Under the pieces are notes generated by a model, which saw only the letters and a program-made list of their open reading frames with translations, was not told the origin of the DNA and ran no database searches. From Planctomycetota bacterium (lineage in GTDB: Bacteria > Planctomycetota > UBA1135 > GCA-002748355), in NCBI GenBank assembly GCA_027021385.1, contig JALUUL010000028.1, positions 1 through 49,591 on the forward strand: a stretch of DNA of 49,591 bases, in the 5' to 3' direction. Both the position numbers and the translations under genes were made by a program. Positions 34,874 to 43,533 of this stretch are shown piece after piece; position 1 is the stretch's first letter; each line of letters starts with the position of its first letter.

Positions 34874-35665
34874 TCAGTCCCCTCCTCCGACTTCGCGCGC
34901 GCCCTCCTCGTTCCGGGGCTCCCGGAGAGCGAGGAGGATCTCTCCGCCGGGTCGGTCCTGGCGGGCCCGGATCCGCCCCTGCTTGACGAGTTCGAGAAGG
35001 GCCATGAAGGTCAGGACCAGCCCTTCCTTTCCCCGGGAGGCGTCGAAGGCCTGGGTGAAGGCCAGCGCCCCCCCCGCCCGCTCGAGCCGGCCGACGAGCT
35101 CCTCGATGACCTCGGAGAGCGGGCGGTCGTCCTTCGTGACCCTGTAGGTGGAATCGAAGTCGGTCTCCTCGAGGAGTTTCGCGTAGGCCTTGACGAGGAA
35201 CCAGACGTCGAGGTCCTCCAAGTCCAGGCTCTCCTCGACCTCTTTTTCGAAACGTTCGCGGGCCATCTCCTGCAAGGTCCGTTCGTCCGCGCCGAACCCG
35301 CCCCGGGGGCAGAGTCTCTCTCGGGCCTTGCCGCGCTCCTCGAGGCGCCGGGTCAACTCCCGGTAGCGGCGGTATTCGAGGAGCTGCCGGATCAACTCGT
35401 CGCGGGGGTCCAATTCCTCGCGTAGGTCGACCGTCTGTTTCGGGAGGAGTTCGCGGGACTTGATCTCCATCAGGGTCGAGGCCATGACGACGAAATCCCC
35501 GATGTTGTCGATGTCGAGGGTTTCGAGGGCCTTCATGTAGGCGATGTAGTCCTCGAGGATGCGGCTGATCTGGACCTCGTGGATGTCCACCTCCTGTTTC
35601 TTGACGAGGTGGAGGAGGAGGTCCATCGGGCCCGCGAAAACGGGGAGTTCGACGCGATAACTCAC
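34874..35665 (-). CDS. scpA: Segregation and condensation protein A
   Basis: The protein has 263 residues. ScpA is the kleisin that bridges the SMC ATPase heads, with ScpB, in chromosome condensation. The N-terminal block (FAGPMDLLLHLVKKQEVDIHEVQISRILEDY) and FVVMASTLMEIKSRELLP are hallmark sequences, and the C-terminal winged helix (LTFMALLELVKQGRIRARQ) matches the SMC-binding end. The usual scpB partner is not next to it. It lies downstream of the radical SAM gene on the same strand, after a possible hairpin at 35683. Confidence 0.95.
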   Translation of the reverse strand: MSYRVELPVFAGPMDLLLHLVKKQEVDIHEVQISRILEDYIAYMKALETLDIDNIGDFVVMASTLMEIKSRELLPKQTVDLREELDPRDELIRQLLEYRRYRELTRRLEERGKARERLCPRGGFGADERTLQEMARERFEKEVEESLDLEDLDVWFLVKAYAKLLEETDFDSTYRVTKDDRPLSEVIEELVGRLERAGGALAFTQAFDASRGKEGLVLTFMALLELVKQGRIRARQDRPGGEILLALREPRNEEGAREVGGGD

Positions 35666-35682
35666 GAGGGCATCCTACCCTC

Positions 35683-35700
35683 GGGCGGGCGGTCCCGCCC
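35683..35700 (-). terminator. Possible short hairpin between the radical SAM gene and scpA
   Basis: GGGCGG and CCGCCC form a 6-bp stem with a 6-base loop in the 92-base gap downstream of the radical SAM stop. The stem is short, so it may be chance in this GC-rich DNA. Confidence 0.3.
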
Positions 35701-35757
35701 CCTCGCTTCGGATCGGTCCGGCGTTCATGCCATCGGGGATTCCGGGGCCTGACTGGG

Positions 35758-36813
35758 TTATCGGGGGGCGAAGATCCCCGGAAGCCTCCGCCCGCAGGCG
35801 CGGCAACGGCCCGCCTCGAGTCCTTCGACCGAGACCATGTAGCCCCGCCTGCGGATCAGCGTGCCGCCGCAGGAGGGGCAGGATGTGTCTTCCGCGCCCT
35901 CGAGCGCGCCGCCGAGGTTCCCGGCGTAGACGAAGCGGAGTCCTTCCGAGAGTCCGATCGCGCGGGCGCGGGCGATCGTTTCGACTTCCGTGCGCCTTCG
36001 GTCCGTCATGCGGTAGTCGGGATGGAAAGCGCTCAGGTGCCAGGGGATGTCCTTCGAGATGCCGGCGAGGAAGCGCGCGCAGGCGCGCAGTTCGTCCTCG
36101 CCGTCGTTGAAGCCCGGAACGACGAGGGTGACGACCTCGAGCCAGAATCCCCGTTCGTGGACGGCCTCGATGCCGCGGAGCACGTTGGAGAGCGGACAGC
36201 CGAGCTTCCGGTATTTCCGGTCGTCGAAGCACTTGAGGTCGATCTTGTAGAGGTCGGTGACCGGACGGAGGAGGTCGAGAACCTCGGGGGTCGCGTTGCC
36301 GTTGCTCACGAACCCGGTCAAGAGGCCGCGCTCCTTCGCGAGTTCGAAGATTTCGAGGCTCCACTCGGCGGTGATCAGCGGTTCGTTGTAGGTCGAGACG
36401 AGGACGGGCGCGCCCGCTGCCAGGGCCCGGTCCGCGAGGCCCCGGGCGCGGACGCGCCGGGGCAGGGCGCGGGCCTCCTTGTCGCGCAGGACCTGGGAGG
36501 TGTCCCAGTTCTGGCAGTAGGCGCAATGGAGGTCGCAGCCGAGCATGCCGAAGGACAGGGCGGTCCTTCCCGGGAGGACGTGGTGGAAGGGCTTCTTCTC
36601 GATCGGATCGACCGCGAGACCCGCGACATAACCGCGCGGAACGCGCAGCGAGCCGCCCGCGACGAAACGGACTTCGCAGGCGCCGCGAGCCCCCTCTCCG
36701 AGGAGGCAGCGGTGCCCGCAGGCGAGGCAGCGGACCCTTCCGTCCTCGCGGATCGCGAGGGAGGGAGCGGCCTCCGCCGTGAGCCGATCGCAGAGTTCCT
36801 GGAGCGTGTCCAT
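35758..36813 (-). CDS. amrS: AmmeMemoRadiSam system radical SAM enzyme
   Basis: The protein has 351 residues. The radical SAM cluster motif is Cys93-x3-Cys97-x2-Cys100 in GCDLHCAYCQNW. Cysteines 29, 32, 36 and 46 precede it, and a C-terminal CPSCGG...CRACGR pair looks like a zinc ribbon. The sequence VSTYNEPLITAEW and PWHLSAFHPDYRMTD match the AmmeMemoRadiSam group, in which the enzyme is encoded with Memo and AMMECR1 homologues. Neither partner is in this window, and the reaction is not established. It is divergent from the GT4 gene with 78 bases between. Confidence 0.9.
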   Translation of the reverse strand: MDTLQELCDRLTAEAAPSLAIREDGRVRCLACGHRCLLGEGARGACEVRFVAGGSLRVPRGYVAGLAVDPIEKKPFHHVLPGRTALSFGMLGCDLHCAYCQNWDTSQVLRDKEARALPRRVRARGLADRALAAGAPVLVSTYNEPLITAEWSLEIFELAKERGLLTGFVSNGNATPEVLDLLRPVTDLYKIDLKCFDDRKYRKLGCPLSNVLRGIEAVHERGFWLEVVTLVVPGFNDGEDELRACARFLAGISKDIPWHLSAFHPDYRMTDRRRTEVETIARARAIGLSEGLRFVYAGNLGGALEGAEDTSCPSCGGTLIRRRGYMVSVEGLEAGRCRACGRRLPGIFAPR

Positions 36814-36891
36814 CGTCGCCTCGAACCCGGGCCCGGAGTCGCGTGCCTGGACGGGTGTCTCCCTGTAGGGTTCCCGCCCGTGGCGGCGAAG

Positions 36892-38256
36892 ATGCGCATT
36901 CTACTGATCAGCCGCGGGTATCCCCCCTATGGACGTTTCGGAGCCGAGGCGCTGGCCGCCTCGATCGCTCGGGGGATGGTCCGTCGGGGGCACGAGGTCG
37001 CCGTCTTCTTCCCGACGGAGGCCGAGATCCGCCCTCCGGAAAGCGCCCTTCCGTTGACGGGCTCGCTCTTCCGGTGGGACGAGGACGATGGGGTGAGGCT
37101 CTACGTGAAGCGCTTGCAACCCTTGCGGGGGAAGCCCTTCGAACCCTCGTTCCTCGATGAACGCCAGGACCGGGCCCTCGTCGAGCTTTTGAAGCAGGAC
37201 CGTTTCGACCGGGTGCACGCGACCGCTCTCTGCGGCGGAGTGTCGGCCGGCCTCCTGCTCCGCGCCGCGGAAGCCGGCATTCCGGTGTCCCTGACGCTGA
37301 CCGAGTTCCTGCCCCTCTGCCACCGGGGTCAGTTGCTCGACAACGAATGCATGCGCTGTCCGGGGCCGGAACCGCGGCGATGCACGTACTGCTCGCTGGC
37401 CCCCGGTCCCTGGGACGACGCCCCCCTCAAGCAGAGGATGAAGACCTGGATCGGACGGGTCCTCTCCCCGCTCGGGAACCGGATCCGGATCCCGACGCCC
37501 GCGGCCTTCGCCAAGAGGGGGCGCCTCGTCGCCCGCGTCGTCGAGGCTTGTGACTTCCTCCATTTCCCGAGCGAGGGCCTTCACGCCCGCTACATGCGCG
37601 CCGGCTGGCCGCGGGAGAAAAGCGTCGTGAGGAGCTACGGCTTCGATTTCGGGAATCTTCGCGGGCGGAGGGCGGAGTCGCGGCGGGGCGGGAAGGAGCC
37701 GCCCGAGGTCTTGAAGATCGGATTCCTCGGCCAGATCGCGCCGCACAAGGGCCCGCAGGTCCTCGTCGAGGCCCTCGCGGCGATGGAGCCCTCGAAGCGG
37801 GGAGGCTACGAGGTCCATCTCCACGGCGCCCCGCCGGCGTACGGCCATCCGCTGTTCCCCGGAGAGCTGCGCCGCGCGGCGGAGGGTCTTCCCGTGTGTT
37901 TCGACGGTCCTTTCGAGCCCGGGGAGCTGTCCTCGGTACTCGCCTCGTTGGACTTCGTCGCGATTCCGAGCCTCTGGGTCGAAAACCTGCCTCTCGTCCT
38001 CCTGCAGGCCCAGGCCGCGGGGGTCCCCCTGCTCGTTTCCGACGAGGAAGGGATGGCCCCCTACGTCCGCGACGGCTGGGACGGCCTGTGTCTCCTGACC
38101 GGTTCCCCTCCCGCATGGGCCGAGGGGCTGCGCCGCCTCCGGGAGGAGGAAGGACTCTATGCGGCCCTCCAGGAGGGGGCTTCCCTGAGTCCGCTCCCTC
38201 CCGGGCTCGAGGATTTCCTGCGTTTCTTCGAGAAACGTTTCGAGACCGCCTCCTGA
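36892..38256 (+). CDS. GT4-family glycosyltransferase
   Basis: The protein has 454 residues from the ATG at 36892; a GTG at 36880 is also in frame. The N-terminal Rossmann half opens with MRILLISRGYPPYGRFGAEALA and the C-terminal half holds the donor site, IGFLGQIAPHKGPQVLVEAL and the SLWVENLPLVLLQAQAAGVPLLVSD block (the EX7E-like region). A cysteine-rich insert (CPGPEPRRCTYCSL, about residues 155-170) may bind zinc. GT4 enzymes retain anomeric configuration and build cell-surface polysaccharides or glycolipids. It ends 10 bases before the convergent TMTC-like gene. Confidence 0.92.
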   Translation: MRILLISRGYPPYGRFGAEALAASIARGMVRRGHEVAVFFPTEAEIRPPESALPLTGSLFRWDEDDGVRLYVKRLQPLRGKPFEPSFLDERQDRALVELLKQDRFDRVHATALCGGVSAGLLLRAAEAGIPVSLTLTEFLPLCHRGQLLDNECMRCPGPEPRRCTYCSLAPGPWDDAPLKQRMKTWIGRVLSPLGNRIRIPTPAAFAKRGRLVARVVEACDFLHFPSEGLHARYMRAGWPREKSVVRSYGFDFGNLRGRRAESRRGGKEPPEVLKIGFLGQIAPHKGPQVLVEALAAMEPSKRGGYEVHLHGAPPAYGHPLFPGELRRAAEGLPVCFDGPFEPGELSSVLASLDFVAIPSLWVENLPLVLLQAQAAGVPLLVSDEEGMAPYVRDGWDGLCLLTGSPPAWAEGLRRLREEEGLYAALQEGASLSPLPPGLEDFLRFFEKRFETAS

Positions 38257-38266
38257 GGCGGCGGGT

Positions 38267-40306
38267 TCAATCCCCCCCTAGGAATCGACTTTCGATCTCT
38301 CGCGCGCGGGCGGGGCTCCCCAGCCGCCGTTCCAGGTCGGCCCAGGCCGCGTAGTCGGCCCGGAGCGGCCAGGCGATCCCCTCTCCAAGGCTCTCGCGGT
38401 AGAGGCGGAGGGCCGCGCGCGCCCTCCCTTCGAGGAAGGCGGCGCGCGCGCGGTGCGCCTTCCAGCGGGGGAGGCCGGGGAAGCGCTTCTCGGCCATGTC
38501 GAGGAGGGTCCGGAACCCGCCGGCGGGGAGGATGCCGAAGGAGATCCCGAGGATGCGATGGGCGAGGTCCGCGTTCCCCTCGGGGGCCGGAGCGGAGAGA
38601 AGGCGGCGGAACCTGGGGAAGGCCTCTCCGGGGCGTTCGAGCCTGCAGGCGGCGACCGCGCGGTTGAATTCGAGGAGGGGCCGCTCGTGGGCTTCGAGGA
38701 GACGGCAGCGGGCCGCGCGCTCCAGGAGGGCCGCGGCTTCCTCGTATCCGGAACGATGCGCGCGGAGATGCTCGCGGGAAGGGCTGGGCCCGGGAAGGGA
38801 GGGGATGCCCCCGGAAAGCCCGGCCCGCGCATCGAGTTCGCGGATCCTCCCTCCTCCCAGCTCGAGATAGGGGCGCGCGAGTTCGGGCTGGATCCGGATC
38901 GCGGCCTCGAGGTGCCGGCGCCAGGCCGCCCGGTTCCCGGCGCGGAGTTCCTGGATCGCGGCCTGGATCCGGAGCATCAAGGATCGCGGCCGGACCTCGA
39001 CGTCGTGCAGGAACAGCGTTCTGTCGTCCTTCCAGACCCCGGCTCGTTGGAATGCGAGGACGGCGTTGCCAAGGATCCAGAGGGCGAGGAGCCCGAGGGT
39101 CGCGGGGCGAAGCGCGCGGGGCAGGCGATGGAGCAGCGCGCAACCCCATCCGAGGCAGAGGAGGGGAAGGGCCAGGGAGGGCTGGAACCAGAGTCGCTCG
39201 GCGTAGATCGCGCCGATCGGGACCGCGAGGTTGGAGGGGATGAAGGAGAACAGGAAGAGCGAGGCGATCCCGAGCGAGGCGACGGGGTTCTTTCCACGAA
39301 GACGCCAGGCGAGGAGCAGAAGGCCGGCGATCGCGAAGGCGGAGAAGAGGAAGCGGGGATCGAGGGCGCTCCGGACCGGGGAGAGGACCTCGGGGCCGTG
39401 GTCCGAGGAGAGCGGCAGGGGCCAGAGGAGGCGGAGGATGCCGAAGACCTCGACCGGGATCGCGGTGAGGAGGCGTCGGGAAAGGGCTTCCCCGGCGATC
39501 GGGTTCGCGACGTAGGCGATCGGATCCGCGGGGGAAAGGTCCGCGAAGGCCCGGGCGCGAAGCAGGAACCAGAGAGCGAAGGCGAGGAACGCGGGGAGGA
39601 GGGCTCGCGCGGTTCTCCGCGTCCGGCCCGCCCGCGGACCGAGGAGCGCGAGCAGGAGGGCGAAGGGCCCGAAGGCGAGGGCGTTCTCCTTCGAAGCGAA
39701 GGCGAGAAAGAAGAGGAGTGCGGCCGCGCAGAGGGCGGGGAAGCCCCGGCGGAGGGTCAGGAGACAGGCGCCCAGTCCGAAGACGAAGGCCAGGAGTTCG
39801 GCCCGTCCGGCGATCGAGGCGACGGCCTCGCCGTGGATCGCGTGCAGCGCGAAGACGAGACCTCCCGCGGCGGTCAAGACTCCGCCCGCGCCGAGCGCGG
39901 CCAGGAGGAGGGCCGCGAGCCCGGCCGCCACCGCGTGCAGCAGCAGGTTCGCGGCGTGCTGGAGGAAAGCCTCGTTTCCCCGGTCCGGATCCTCCCGCGG
40001 GGCGAGGGCGCGCAGGAGCGCGAAGGACAGGAGCGTGACAGGACGGTAGAGCGGCCGGCTGTCGAGTCGTTTGCGCCCACAGGCGCGCCAGAACTCGGTC
40101 GTGAAGTATTCCCCGAGCGGCCGGAGTTCCCCGACGAAGGGGTTCGGGCGGCCGTCGTCCAGGACGCTCCGCGCGATCGCCCCGTCGTCGTAGGCGAAGC
40201 GGTTGCCGAGCGCCGGGACGTGGACGAGGAGACCGAGCAAGGCGACGAGGAGGACGGCGCGAAATCGTGCCTTGCGTGTCGCCGGTCGCGTCGCGTCGTC
40301 GCCCAA
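38267..40306 (-). CDS. TMTC-like polytopic membrane protein with C-terminal TPR region (possible O-mannosyltransferase-like)
   Basis: The protein has 679 residues. Residues 15-430 hold about ten hydrophobic membrane helices. FAYDDGAI near the first loop is the acidic DD motif typical of the GT-C/TMTC (DUF1736) family, and RPLYRPVTLLSFALLRAL follows. Residues 430-679 are soluble with TPR-like helical repeats (ARPYLELGG, FNRAVAACRLERPGEAFPRFRRLL). TMTC proteins transfer mannose to extracytoplasmic proteins; the substrate here is unknown. It is convergent with the GT4 gene, and a strong hairpin lies between it and the secreted protein gene. Confidence 0.85.
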   Translation of the reverse strand: MGDDATRPATRKARFRAVLLVALLGLLVHVPALGNRFAYDDGAIARSVLDDGRPNPFVGELRPLGEYFTTEFWRACGRKRLDSRPLYRPVTLLSFALLRALAPREDPDRGNEAFLQHAANLLLHAVAAGLAALLLAALGAGGVLTAAGGLVFALHAIHGEAVASIAGRAELLAFVFGLGACLLTLRRGFPALCAAALLFFLAFASKENALAFGPFALLLALLGPRAGRTRRTARALLPAFLAFALWFLLRARAFADLSPADPIAYVANPIAGEALSRRLLTAIPVEVFGILRLLWPLPLSSDHGPEVLSPVRSALDPRFLFSAFAIAGLLLLAWRLRGKNPVASLGIASLFLFSFIPSNLAVPIGAIYAERLWFQPSLALPLLCLGWGCALLHRLPRALRPATLGLLALWILGNAVLAFQRAGVWKDDRTLFLHDVEVRPRSLMLRIQAAIQELRAGNRAAWRRHLEAAIRIQPELARPYLELGGGRIRELDARAGLSGGIPSLPGPSPSREHLRAHRSGYEEAAALLERAARCRLLEAHERPLLEFNRAVAACRLERPGEAFPRFRRLLSAPAPEGNADLAHRILGISFGILPAGGFRTLLDMAEKRFPGLPRWKAHRARAAFLEGRARAALRLYRESLGEGIAWPLRADYAAWADLERRLGSPARAREIESRFLGGD

Positions 40307-40324
40307 GGATGCTTAAGGGTAGAA

Positions 40325-40364
40325 GGGGGCCCGGAGGTCGTGTCGGGGTCCGCCCGGGGCCCCC
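40325..40364 (-). terminator. Strong hairpin after the secreted CTD protein gene
   Basis: GGGGGCCC (40325-40332) and GGGCCCCC (40357-40364) form an 8-bp perfect stem with a 24-base loop. It lies 19 bases downstream of the stop of the minus-strand gene at 40384 and before the TMTC-like gene start. Confidence 0.55.
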
Positions 40365-40383
40365 GTGGGGGAGGGCGCCGGGG

Positions 40384-41352
40384 TCAGCCGATCGTTCCCA
40401 GGCCCCCGTTGCTGAAGACCCAGTTCAGGGGGTTGCCCCCCGGGACGAGGATCATCCACTGATTGTAGAACTTCAGGCCCTTGAGATTCGTGTTGTTCGG
40501 GATCGGGAGGATGGCCTTGGCCTTGTTCCCCGGTAGGGAGGCTCCGAGAAGGATGATGTCGAGGCTCTGAAGAAGGAAGCAGCCGGGAGCGATCGCGTTC
40601 AGGTTCAGCGGCAGCTTGAAGGATCCGAACTGCGCGTTGTTGAAGCCGAACACGGCCACGGTGGGCTTGCCCGGAACACTCTGGGCGAGATCGAGCTGGA
40701 AGGGTTGTCCGAGGGTCGGTCCCTTGGCCGCGCTCAAGACCGGAGCGAGCCCCCCTCCGCTCAGGATGTGGTAGGAGGGCGCCTTGATGATGCCGGTCCG
40801 GCTCCAGGTCAGGTCGTGGACCGGCGGGCGCCGCCAGTAGACCGGCGTGACCTGCGAACCGCCGGCGAGGTTCGTCGCGTAGACCGCGGGCGAGCCGACG
40901 GTCGTCTTCGTGAAGGTTGCGACGCAGTCGAAGGAGACCCAGAACTGCCCCCTCATGATGTGCACCTTGTTGAAGCTCGCCTGGTAGAACTGAGTCACCG
41001 GACCGACGGTCATCTTCGTCGTGTCGAGGGCGACGGGATTCGGATTGCCCGGGCTCTTCGGGTCCTGATTGTAGATCCGGACGCCGACGGTCTGCGTCCC
41101 GGTTCCGGTGACCGACCGGGTGTAGAAGCGCACTCCGGTGACGACCGTGACCGCGGTCGAGGCCTTGTTGACCGGATAGCAGTACTCGTTCGAGAGAGTC
41201 GTGAAGGAGGTGGTTCCCCCCTTTGGGTTCGCGGAATAGACGGACTTGCCGGGGAGGGAGCAGGGCGAACCCACGGTCGCGTAGGTGCCTTGCGCGGCCA
41301 GGAGACCCGTGAGGGCCAGGAGGGAGAGACAGGACGAGGTCGGTGTTCGCAT
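40384..41352 (-). CDS. Secreted protein with planctomycete-type C-terminal domain
   Basis: The protein has 322 residues. A signal peptide (1-21) ends in LLAAQG. The N-terminal 200 residues are Thr/Ser/Gly-rich beta strands with a jelly-roll-like look. The C-terminal 90 residues share the LPL, GCF-x-L, LPIPNNTNLKG, Q and SN pattern with the protein at 29134-31023, so both likely use the same surface or sorting function. The start is set by AAGGAG seven bases upstream; the longer frame beyond it is a shadow. A structured leader (41384-41452) precedes it. Confidence 0.82.
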   Translation of the reverse strand: MRTPTSSCLSLLALTGLLAAQGTYATVGSPCSLPGKSVYSANPKGGTTSFTTLSNEYCYPVNKASTAVTVVTGVRFYTRSVTGTGTQTVGVRIYNQDPKSPGNPNPVALDTTKMTVGPVTQFYQASFNKVHIMRGQFWVSFDCVATFTKTTVGSPAVYATNLAGGSQVTPVYWRRPPVHDLTWSRTGIIKAPSYHILSGGGLAPVLSAAKGPTLGQPFQLDLAQSVPGKPTVAVFGFNNAQFGSFKLPLNLNAIAPGCFLLQSLDIILLGASLPGNKAKAILPIPNNTNLKGLKFYNQWMILVPGGNPLNWVFSNGGLGTIG

Positions 41353-41383
41353 CGAAGGACTCCTTGGAAAAGAGGGCCCGACA

Positions 41384-41452
41384 CACGCCGGCTCCGAGGG
41401 GCGGAGCCCCGCCGGGCGTGGAGGGACGAGAGATGGCCGCGGGCACCCGCGG
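41384..41452 (-). promoter_or_regulatory. Two-hairpin leader upstream of the secreted CTD protein gene
   Basis: CACGCC/GGCGTG with inner GGCTCCG/CGGAGCC forms one bulged stem (41384-41420), and CCGCGGG/CCCGCGG forms a perfect 7-bp stem with a 2-base loop (41437-41452). Both lie 32-100 bases before the start codon, a plausible mRNA leader. No known riboswitch consensus is seen. Confidence 0.4.
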
Positions 41453-41579
41453 AGGACGAGATGTTTCGAGCCTAACTCAAGAAATGCGGCCCAAAAAGAC
41501 AGGGCGAGGAAAAAGGCGGGCATTTTTCCCGGGTCTGTGACGGAGAGGGGCCTCGCGGGGTCAAGATGGCGTGCGGGTC

Positions 41580-42158
41580 ATGGAAACGGAGCGGACAGTC
41601 GGCATGCGGGACGGGGAGAACGAGGGGAAGCTCCTTCTCGACGCCGCCCGGGCCGGGGATCCCGCGGCCTTCGACCGACTGCTCCGGCCGATGCTCGGAA
41701 GCCTGCTCGCGATGGCCCGGCGCCTCGCTCCCCCCGGCCGGGGGGAGGATCTCCTTCAGGAAGCGTTGATCCGCGCTCACCGGGGGCTACCGCGCTTCCG
41801 GGGGGACTGCGCTCTCAAGCCCTGGATCCTGCGCATCCTCCATCGCTGCGCGCGGGACCCCCGCCGCTTCCTCGGGTCCCCGGGGCCCGTCCATCCGGGG
41901 GCCGGGATCGAGGCGATTCCCGACGGGCTCGACCGGGATCCGGCCGTCCGGGTCAGCGCCCGCGACGTGCTGCACCGAGTCGAGGAGGCGATCGAGCGGC
42001 TCCCGTTGCGGCTGCGCACCGCGATCCACCTGCGCGCGGTCGAGGGCTGGAGCTATGAGCGGATCGCCGAGGTATTGGAGTCGAGCCCCGGGGCCGCGCG
42101 CAATGCGGTGCTCAGGGCCCGCCGCCTTCTTCGTGATCGTTTCGAGGATCTCCTGTGA
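41580..42158 (+). CDS. ECF-family RNA polymerase sigma factor (second)
   Basis: The protein has 192 residues from the ATG at 41580; a GTG at 41571 and an ATG at 41604 are also in frame. Region 2 (EDLLQEALIRAHRGLPRF, KPWILRILHRCARD) and region 4 (LPLRLRTAIHLRAVEGWSYERIAEVLE, then RNAVLRARRLLRDRF) are present. It is shorter and simpler than the sigma at 9998. Its stop overlaps the anti-sigma start by four bases, so they are co-translated. Confidence 0.94.
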   Translation: METERTVGMRDGENEGKLLLDAARAGDPAAFDRLLRPMLGSLLAMARRLAPPGRGEDLLQEALIRAHRGLPRFRGDCALKPWILRILHRCARDPRRFLGSPGPVHPGAGIEAIPDGLDRDPAVRVSARDVLHRVEEAIERLPLRLRTAIHLRAVEGWSYERIAEVLESSPGAARNAVLRARRLLRDRFEDLL

Positions 42159-43420
42159 ACGAAGGTTCGAGAGCCCGACATTGCCCCCGCGAGGATGAGT
42201 GCATCGCGGTCTTCCTCGACGGGGATCCCCGCGGCCTCGATGCGGAACTCGAGACGCATCTCGAGGCCTGCCCGTTCTGCCGCCGGGCGCTCGACCGCGC
42301 GCGGCGCATCGACGCCCTCCTCGCGGCGAATACCGACACCGAATGCGGGGAGGCGGAAGCCGACCGGCTCCTGGCCTTCCTCGACGAGGTCCCGCGTGAT
42401 CGCGGGGGCGCGCCGCGCGCCCGAGAGGAACGGCCCGCGAGGACCCGCGTCCTCGTTCTCGGCCTGGCCGCCGCCGGGGTCCTCTGCGCCTTCCTCCTCC
42501 GGGGAAGATTCGAAGAGCGCGCTTCCGTCCCCGAACGCGCCCTCTCCGGAAAGCCGCCGGCCGATTCCCCAGTGCTCGGGAGGTCCGAGCCCCGGAACGA
42601 AGGAGGCCGGGTCCGTCTCGCCGAGCGCGGGCGGGTCCTCGTCCTCCCGCGGCTCACGGGTCCGATGCCGGCCCTCTTCCTCCGCGCGTCCATGGAACCC
42701 AGCTTCGAGGATCTCCTCGCGGGCCGGGGGAGGGTCGATTCCTTCGAACTCGACGCCAGGGCGCGGAGCCTGCTCGCCTCCCTGGGCAAGGGCCGGAGGA
42801 TCGAGCTTCCCCTTCCGGCCGCGCGGCCCGCCGCCGGCGAAACGCCTCCCGCCCTGGGGCCGCTTTCCCGGTCCGAGGCCTCGGAGGAATGTGTCGCGGC
42901 CGCCCAATGGCTGTTCCGGGAGAGTCGCGGCGGGACGCGGCGGGACTTCGCTCTGCTCGTCCGCGCCCTCGCGGCCGCCCCCGCCCCGCTTAGGGTCCGG
43001 ATGTCCGAGGAGCTGCGCCGGGCCTTCCAGGAGGGGATCCCCGCCGCGCGGCGCCGCGCCCTCCTGCGCGCGCGCGATCCCTCCGCCGCCGGACTCGCGG
43101 GGGCCCTAGGTCTCGTCGAGGCCCTCCCGGCCCTGGTCCGGCGTTCGGCGGGGACCCAGCGTCTCGCGCTCCTCGCCTCCCGCCGGGTCCGCTCGCCGTG
43201 GAGCCTCGCCTTCCGGATCGCCTGGTTCACGACAAGCGTCCAGCGGCGAGGGAAGGCGGAGCCCTTCCTCCAGGGCTTGGCCTTCGAGGGGCTGCCTCCC
43301 GCCGAGACCCGCGCGCTGCGCGCGAGGCTCGAAGCGCTCCTACGACGGAGCGGCCGTTTCGAGATGCGTCGCGCCTGCGCGGACCTCCTCGCCCGCATCT
43401 CCGGCTTCGAGGGTTCTTGA
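42155..43420 (+). CDS. Anti-sigma factor with zinc finger and unusually long C-terminal region
   Basis: The protein has 421 residues from a GTG at 42155 in a four-base overlap with the sigma stop. The N-terminal zinc-binding anti-sigma motif is HLEACPFC (HxxxCxxC, about 35-42), with an upstream Cys at about 16. One membrane helix lies near 97-115. The remaining 300 residues, probably periplasmic, are rich in alanine and arginine with long helices and an HEAT-like feel; I do not recognise a domain. Usual anti-sigma factors of this class end soon after the membrane helix. A hairpin follows at 43477. Confidence 0.85.
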   Translation: MNEGSRARHCPREDECIAVFLDGDPRGLDAELETHLEACPFCRRALDRARRIDALLAANTDTECGEAEADRLLAFLDEVPRDRGGAPRAREERPARTRVLVLGLAAAGVLCAFLLRGRFEERASVPERALSGKPPADSPVLGRSEPRNEGGRVRLAERGRVLVLPRLTGPMPALFLRASMEPSFEDLLAGRGRVDSFELDARARSLLASLGKGRRIELPLPAARPAAGETPPALGPLSRSEASEECVAAAQWLFRESRGGTRRDFALLVRALAAAPAPLRVRMSEELRRAFQEGIPAARRRALLRARDPSAAGLAGALGLVEALPALVRRSAGTQRLALLASRRVRSPWSLAFRIAWFTTSVQRRGKAEPFLQGLAFEGLPPAETRALRARLEALLRRSGRFEMRRACADLLARISGFEGS

Positions 43421-43476
43421 GGCATGGACGGCCTTCGGCATAGGTCGCGCCCTCTATTCGCATTCCTTGTTTCCCG

Positions 43477-43505
43477 GGAACCGCGTCTCGCACCCCGCGG
43501 GTTCC
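43477..43505 (+). terminator. Imperfect hairpin after the anti-sigma gene
   Basis: GGAACCGCG and CGCGGGTTCC pair with one bulged G around a 10-base loop, followed by GCTTT. It lies 57 bases after the anti-sigma stop and 29 bases before the next start, so it could terminate the operon or act as a leader of the next gene. Confidence 0.4.
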
Positions 43506-43533
43506 GCTTTCGACCGAAGAGAAGGAGTCTCCG

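Noticed and set aside
35675..36526. A 283-residue minus-strand frame overlapping the radical SAM gene.
   Set aside because: Its Arg/Pro-rich composition is that of a shadow; the radical SAM frame carries all the conserved cysteines.
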